From positions 1 through 64,000 of the forward strand of contig CANTFL010000851.1 of assembly GCA_947650285.1 (NCBI GenBank): 64,000 nt of DNA, given 5' to 3'. This document shows, piece after piece, positions 58,834-64,000 of the stretch. Both the position numbers and the translations under genes were made by a program. The notes beneath the pieces were generated by a model, which saw nothing but the letters and a program-made list of their open reading frames with translations, was not told the DNA's origin and ran no database searches. The stretch comes from Hyaloperonospora brassicae (lineage: Eukaryota; Oomycota; Peronosporomycetes; Peronosporales; Peronosporaceae). Every line of letters starts with the position of its first letter. The stretch's first letter is position 1.

Positions 58834-58945
58834 ATGAGTAACGAGTTATGAGTTAGGGACCATAATGCAAGCAAGGTGGAACTCAGTTTGTAAAAAGTAT
58901 ATGAGTTTTGAGTTATGAGGATATGAGTTATCCGAGGTTCGACTG
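58834..58945. repeat. Tigger-like terminal repeat with subterminal ATGAGTTAT motifs
   Basis: The last 20 bases are the terminal repeat, with TA directly outside. Inside it, GAGTTATGAG and ATGAGTTA-like motifs recur about five times (58,840-58,935), the kind of subterminal repeat used as transposase-binding sites. Confidence 0.6.
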
Positions 58946-58949
58946 TACT

Positions 58950-59370
58950 GCTATCATTGCCGGTGTATGTCGCATGGTTGGAGAGTTTAGAGTTTTGCCT
59001 TCTTGTAACATTGCACTTTCGGGCATAATTGCACTGGTTGCCCGCGTCAGTTTTTTGTATCAGTCACCTGCTTGCGTGTGACTTAAAAAGTCTTAAGGGC
59101 TTGTGATAGGTAAATTAGCTCAGCTTCATATTGAATATAAATTTCTGCCTATTCGACAGACTGCTGACAGACGACTCAGAAGTCCATCTATCTCTTGCAG
59201 AACACCCTGCGTGACTTTACTGGCACAAATCACATACGCGTGAAGTAGCTTCGCACAGTGAAATCATAAAAACAAACTATTAAAGTCAAACGTAGTTGCT
59301 GTTTCCTTTTGTATTACGTCGTACATACAAACAGCATTGCCAATGAAGTGACATTCTTTCAGTAACCTAC
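58950..59370. other. Spacer between transposon and effector gene
   Basis: No frame of note. It would contain the 3' UTR and polyadenylation site of the effector, but no clear signal was recognised. Confidence 0.4.
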
Positions 59371-60036
59371 TTATGGTGGTGTTGCTACACGTAACTTGGC
59401 CGAGCGAGATTCTACAGTCCAACGCAGAACCTTCAACGCATGTATACTTTCGCTCAGCTCGGCTAAGTTTTGTCTGCTGTACCCGTTAATATACGTTTCC
59501 GCCATTTTCACGGCCTTTCCTTCTATTTCAGGATCCCCGTAGAATGCCTTATAAGTAAGGGCTTTGATGAAGTTCAAAGGGGTCACTGTGGCGGACGTGA
59601 AGTCCTGCGTCGACTTCTGAGCGTCAATTAGTTCGACAGCGAGCTTGATGTCATCACTCGGGGAAAGGATGAACGCAAGGCTATTTGGGAGTTCAAGAGT
59701 TGAACCTGTAAAGGCCTTCTTGTTCCTTTCCATGGCAACCACCGCTTTTTTGACCAGCTGTTGATCCTGGATCAAGCCAGATTCAAACATGAGCTTGAAC
59801 GCAGATTTGGCGAGTTGTAGCGTCGTCGGAGGTACCTCAGCCATTCTCTCTTCACGGTTGTCGTCTTCCGACACGTTCTTCGCGTAAAGCCCCTTACTCT
59901 CCCGAATTTCAAAACGAGCCCCTGAGTCTTGGTCTGGGGTCATCTTCGTTGCAACCAACTCAGCTGTAGCCATAAGAGTGTCGCTGTCGGGCGTTGCAAA
60001 GAAGGCAAGAGCAAATAGGCGAAAGACCTTGACCAT
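59371..60036 (-). CDS. Candidate secreted RXLR-EER-like effector protein, 221 aa
   Basis: This is the only sizeable intact single-exon gene of host type. The ATG at 60,036 is chosen because the longer frame to 60,084 begins with GTG, which is not expected in an oomycete, and because the ATG start puts a basic residue and a hydrophobic stretch (VFRLFALAFFA, residues 4-14) at the N-terminus as in a secretion signal. Residues 48-51 read KGLY where RXLR would be, followed by a clear EER motif (DDNREER, 58-64). The rest (70-200) is predicted helical, without cysteines and without an obvious W-Y pair. Such proteins are delivered into plant cells; the target is unknown. It lies 186 bp from a satellite and 0.4 kb from a transposon, typical of effector loci. 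Alternative: an effector pseudo-paralogue that has lost the RXLR motif. Confidence 0.7.
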   Translation of the reverse strand: MVKVFRLFALAFFATPDSDTLMATAELVATKMTPDQDSGARFEIRESKGLYAKNVSEDDNREERMAEVPPTTLQLAKSAFKLMFESGLIQDQQLVKKAVVAMERNKKAFTGSTLELPNSLAFILSPSDDIKLAVELIDAQKSTQDFTSATVTPLNFIKALTYKAFYGDPEIEGKAVKMAETYINGYSRQNLAELSESIHALKVLRWTVESRSAKLRVATPP

Positions 60037-60221
60037 TAGAACCGAACAATAGATCAAAGAAGTAGAGAGAGGGAACTCAGGCACGTTGGAGGCGCGACAG
60101 CGTTAATTCGAATGTGAGGAGTCAAATGTGGTGTCAAAGGTATGTTGTCGTACGCTTTGAGGTTTGGATTTACAATGATACGGCAATGGTAGACGAGACA
60201 CCCTACTAAAGAACGTTATTG
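60037..60221 (-). promoter_or_regulatory. Short upstream region of the effector gene
   Basis: Only about 185 bp separate the start codon from the satellite array. On the coding strand it is pyrimidine-rich (a CCCTCTCTCTACTTCTTTG stretch just before the ATG) and contains CTCACATTCGAATT about 75 nt upstream, a weak match to the oomycete initiator (TCA-T-pyrimidine type). The core promoter must either lie in this short spacer or use satellite sequence. Confidence 0.3.
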
Positions 60222-62443
60222 ACTTGTTCACGGAATTCTGATCCTCTCGAGCATTGTGTAGAAGTCGGCCTAGACTTTATCGTGCACAGCGTTCGTCGTA
60301 TGACTGGCTACCAGTGGGCGTCTACACACCCGGGTTTCAAGACAAGTAGAGTGTCATTACTGCAACGAATATGAGACCGATCGACTCGGAGTCATTGCAG
60401 TAGCGTGCACAGTGTTCGTCGTTTAGAGCTCTTTGTCGTCCTGATCCTTACCCTATTCACGAACAAAGCAGTCGAGAAAGCTCAAGCATTGAAGCCAGTA
60501 GTTTTCTCGACCCAATTTATGTGAGTAGCAGGTCCGAATTTAAGGCTTTCTGTCAAGTGTCTGACTCTGTTCACGGGATTCTGATCCTCTCGAGCATTGT
60601 GTAGAAGTCGGCCTAGACTTTATCGTGCACAGCGTTCGTCGTATGACTGGCTACCAGTGGGCGTCTACACACCCGGGTTTCAAGACAAGTAGAGTGTCAT
60701 TACTGCAACGAATATGAGACCGATCGACTCGGAGTCATTGCAGTAGCGTGCACAGTGTTCGTCGTTTAGAGCTCTTTGTCGTCCTGATCCTTACCCTATT
60801 CACGAACAAAGCAGTCGAGAAAGCTCAAGCATTGAAGCCAGTAGTTTTCTCGACCCAATTTATGTGAGTAGCAGGTCCAAATTTAAGGCTTTCTGTCAAG
60901 AGTGTCTGACTCTGTTCACGGGATTCTGATCTTCTCGAGCATTGTGTAGAAGTCGGCCTAGACTTTATCGTGCACAGCGTTCGTCGTATGACTGGCTACC
61001 AGTGGGCGTCTACACACCCGGGTTTCAAGACAAGTAGAGTGTCATTACTGCAACGAATATGAGACCGATCGACTCGGAGTCATTGCAGTAGCGTGCACAG
61101 TGTTCGTCGTTTAGAGCTCTTTGTCGTCCTGATCCTTACCCTATTCACGAACAAAGCAGTCGAGAAAGCTCAAGCATTGAAGCCAGTAGTTTTCTCGACC
61201 CAATTTATGTGAGTAGCAGGTCCAAATTTAAGGCTTTCTGTCAAGAGTGTCTGACTCTGTTCACGGGATTCTGATCTTCTCGAGCATTGTGTAGAAGTCG
61301 GCCTAGACTTTATCGTGCACAGCGTTCGTCGTATGACTGGCTACCAGTGGGCGTCTACACACCCGGGTTTCAAGACAAGTAGAGTGTCATTACTGCAACG
61401 AATATGAGACCGATCGACTCGGAGTCATTGCAGTAGCGTGCACAGTGTTCGTCGTTTAGAGCTCTTTGTCGTCCTGATCCTTACCCTATTCACGAACAAG
61501 GCAGTCGAGAAAGCTCAAGCATTGAAGCCAGTAGTTTTCTCGACCCAATTTATGTGAGTAGCAGGTCCGAATTTAAGGCTTTCTGTCAAGAGTGTCTGAC
61601 TCTGTTCACGGGATTCTGATCTTCTCGAGCATTGTGTAGAAGTCGGCCTAGACTTTATCGTGCACAGCGTTCGTCGTATGACTGGCTACCAGTGGGCGTC
61701 TACACACCCGGGTTTCAAGACAAGTAGAGTGTCATTACTGCAACGAATATGAGACCGATCGACTCGGAGTCATTGCAGTAGCGTGCACAGTGTTCGTCGT
61801 TTAGAGCTCTTTGTCGTCCTGATCCTTACCCTATTCACGAACAAAGCAGTCGAGAAAGCTCAAGCATTGAAGCCAGTAGTTTTCTCGACCCAATTTATGT
61901 GAGTAGCAGGTCCAAATTTAAGGCTTTCTGTCAAGAGTGTCTGACTCTGTTCACGGGATTCTGATCCTCTCGAGCATTGTGTAGAAGTCGGCCTAGACTT
62001 TATCGTGCACAGCGTTCGTCGTATGACTGGCTACCAGTGGGCGTCTACACACCCGGGTTTCAAGACAAGTAGAGTGTCATTACTGCAACGAATATGAGAC
62101 CGATCGACTCGGAGTCATTGCAGTAGCGTGCACAGTGTTCGTCGTTTAGAGCTCTTTGTCGTCCTGATCCTTACCCCGTTCACGAACAAGGCAGTCGAGA
62201 AAGCTCAAGCATTGAAGCCAGTAGTTTTCTCGACCCAATTTATGTGAGTAGCAGGTCCAAATTTAAGGCTTTCTGTCAAGAGTGTCTGACTCTGTTCACG
62301 GGATTCTGATCTTCTCGAGCATTGTGTAGAAGTCGGCCTAGACTTTATCGTGCACAGCGTTCGTCGTATGACTGGCTACCAGTGGGCGTCTACACACCCG
62401 GGTTTCAAGACAAGTAGGGTGTCATAACCGCAAGGACTATGAG
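60222..62443. repeat. Satellite array, six full units of 343-345 bp plus a partial unit
   Basis: TGTTCACGG-type unit starts lie at 60,225, 60,568, 60,913, 61,258, 61,603, 61,948 and 62,293, giving periods of 343, 345, 345, 345, 345 and 345 bp. Units are almost identical; differences are single bases (for example GATCCTCTC against GATCTTCTC, ACAAAG against ACAAGG) and a 2-bp indel in the first unit. The last unit decays after about 62,415. Each unit holds two related segments GTGCACAGCGTTCGTCGT and GTGCACAGTGTTCGTCGT 123 bp apart, and an 8-bp inverted repeat TACTGCAA/TTGCAGTA. No coding frame is conserved. Confidence 0.95.
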
Positions 62444-63587
62444 AAATTGATATAGGGATGGATTTTAATACTTTGTTTATAAAGGCATTTGGGGTGATTA
62501 TCGTGAAAATGATTCCGTGCTTCTGGTGCAAACGAAGCAGCGCCTCATATTTTTTTGACGCAATTATGATGTAAATGGAGTGATTTTTTGACAAAGTCGC
62601 TGCGGGCAGTACAAATGGTAGTAATATCGTACTATCAGGATGGGAGAGGGAACACGATCTTAGTCTTATACAGGCCTTGGGTACGGCCGGATAATAAATT
62701 AGTGCTAGATCCGCGCTATGAGTGGCGAGATATGTGTCAACCTATATATAAGCTGTTTATGTTAATAGAGTCAATCTCTAGTTTATTGACTAGTTTGACG
62801 GTATATATACCTCTCTTGCTTAACCCATCTGTATGGTTGAGTTAATTCGCTTCCTTACACACGTTCGTTCGACGGATTCTGTACAGCACCTTTCTACACT
62901 GTCACGAAAATAAATCTTATATGTCATCAGTCTAAGCGCATGATACCCGAATACGATGTTGCTCATGTACCGGGTAAAGATACAAGAGACAAAAATGACG
63001 ACAGCTGATGTCTTCAGTGAGAGCACCAACACCGTGTAGAAATTGCAGGAAAATAGTCCTGGTGGTGAAGTCTTTAAGGTCTAAGATGCAAAATGGTTGC
63101 ATATACAGTCACCCGTGTCTATAAGAGACACCCTCTATATAAGGGTCACAGTGTCGCTGAAGAGTTCGAACTATATGGGAATTTGTAAACCGTTATTTTT
63201 ATAAGCGAGTCAGATATAAAAAAAGAAAAACACTCACCCATTTGAGGTGAAAACCCTTTTTTTATAACTCACTACCCCTACTTCTGATGCTGAAAGAGAT
63301 ACGTGGAATATGATGTGACAGTTGATCTAGCCGAAGCTTTTCCTTAAACCTATTCAGCAACATCACAGAACCACAGACGTGGTTTGAGGAAAGACATAGC
63401 GCGTGTCATAATAAAGGAGCTTGTAAGGCCCACATTACTGATGACGTCATGACGACAGATACAGAAGGCGAAATTTAATAACTTCGTAAGGCAATAGATA
63501 GGAAGAAATAAAATTTAATTTTCGTAAATACTCGCCTACACCACTGATACAACACGTCCACCCAACAACATCAAGCCCGTGCAACCA
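62444..63587. other. Decayed DNA with a Ty3/gypsy RNase H scrap
   Basis: At about 62,940-63,000 (+) a short stretch encodes MIPEYDVAHVPGKDT, the typical end of the RNase H/linker part of Ty3/gypsy pol (EYDIxHVPGKxN). The neighbouring frames (62,588-62,845 +) have no recognised motif. A short hairpin GTGTCT/AGACAC lies at about 63,116-63,132. No LTR was recognised. Confidence 0.45.
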
Positions 63588-64000
63588 ATGAGTTCAACAA
63601 AGCGAGTATCCTTCTATCTAAAGCGGAATTACGAGGTCTTACAACACTGCAAAGAACGCCCAAACATCCGCTTTTACGAAGTGCAGACTTATGTGAGCAT
63701 TCAGTTCCAGCACAGCATTAGTATATCAACGGCGCATCGGCTCATGGCCAAAAAGGAAATCGACTTTCAGGGCTTTAACCCCAATGTAAAAAAGAAACGA
63801 CGTGTAAAGCATCCTGAGCTCGAGAAGGGACTGCTAAAGTTCGTTCTCAAGCGCGAGAGTGACGGTTTGTCTGAAGATATGGTCCTGGAAAAAGCAGACC
63901 GACTGCGAGTGAGCCATGATTTAAAGATCACGACCTCAATCTTTCCAAAATATGGCTCCAGAGTTTCAAAAAGCGAAATAACATCAAAAGCCGCGCGTTG
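63588..64000 (+). pseudogene. Second Tigger/CENP-B-like transposase, N-terminal part, cut by window end
   Basis: From an ATG at 63,588 the frame stays open to the end of the window. It encodes a CENP-B-type DNA-binding N-terminus: a first helix-turn-helix (ISISTAHRLMAKKEID), then RRVKHPELEKGLLKFVLKRE, the standard start of the second helix-turn-helix, and MVLEKADRL. Near 63,938 the correct continuation, SKIWLQSFKKRNNIKSRAL, lies in another frame, indicating a frameshift (or a sequence error). The DDE part would lie beyond 64,000. Compared with the copy at 56.9-58.9 kb it is much better preserved, so it is a younger insertion. Confidence 0.7.

Larger units (their letters stand above)
56953..58945 (+). 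mobile_element. Decayed pogo/Tigger-like DNA transposon
   Basis: Plus-strand frames reconstruct the order of a CENP-B/Tigger-type transposase. First comes a DNA-binding part ending in SERFGFPEDTIK and WLNCFRKRNNIHSI (57,270-57,365), then the first catalytic block FNMDETDMPKF (57,469-57,500). KKAWMTGALFQEWLMRF (about 57,836-57,890) follows, then the second catalytic block VVLFLDNASS (about 57,999-58,028) and INPM. The frames are broken by several stops and shifts. The right terminus reads, on the minus strand, CAGTCGAACCTCGGATAACT, a Tigger-like terminal repeat, and is followed by TA at 58,946-58,947. The left terminus was not found. Confidence 0.8.

Noticed and set aside
60037..60084. 16-residue N-terminal extension of the effector
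   Set aside because: Its first codon is GTG; the ATG at 60,036 gives a better signal-peptide start.
60222..62443. CRISPR-like array
   Set aside because: Units are 345-bp head-to-tail copies without short repeats and unique spacers; it is a eukaryotic satellite.

Overview
The window looks like repeat-rich DNA from a plant-pathogenic oomycete (Phytophthora or downy-mildew lineage). Three things point there. A single-exon secreted-effector-like gene with a degenerate RXLR motif and a clear EER motif lies at 59,371-60,036 (-). The Ty3/gypsy elements carry a second RNase H between the classical RNase H and the integrase, plus a chromodomain, an architecture known from oomycetes. Short LTRs bounded by TGTAACGGGG/CCCCGTTACA also occur. 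The effector is the only plausible intact host-type gene. Almost everything else is transposon DNA at different stages of decay.

Layout: 1-3,600 is decayed DNA without a recognisable gene. 3,600-8,880 is a very degraded Ty3/gypsy copy (A, +), ending at a diverged LTR (about 8,880-9,857) that also heads a second copy (B, +, to about 21,590). Copy B is interrupted by a 1,776-bp solo LTR (10,285-12,060) with a 4-bp target duplication CAGG. 23,539-29,008 holds two inverted copia-type solo LTRs around decayed LINE fragments. About 30,400-39,655 is an AT-rich gene-free block. 39,716-52,947 is a complete 13.2-kb Ty3/gypsy insertion (C, -) with 1.06-kb LTRs that are nearly identical and a 4-bp duplication GAGG. 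52,952-56,950 is AT-rich and empty. 56,953-58,945 is a decayed pogo/Tigger-like transposon, followed by the effector gene, a satellite of six full 343-345-bp units (60,222-62,443), a gypsy scrap, and the start of a second Tigger-like transposase that runs off the right edge.

The main structural feature is a pair of inverted arms, about 12,269-20,547 and 42,951-51,249, roughly 99% identical by eye and 8.3 kb long, separated by 22.4 kb. On both sides of the arms copies B and C are still homologous but clearly diverged, so the arms look like a gene-conversion or recombination tract between an old and a young element (or an assembly effect). Domain order is gag (CCHC knuckle) - protease - RT - RNase H - second RNase H - integrase - chromodomain, followed by a region with possible antisense coding. 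Both copies share the same stop codons and the same substitutions of catalytic residues, so neither can encode functional proteins, although C inserted recently.
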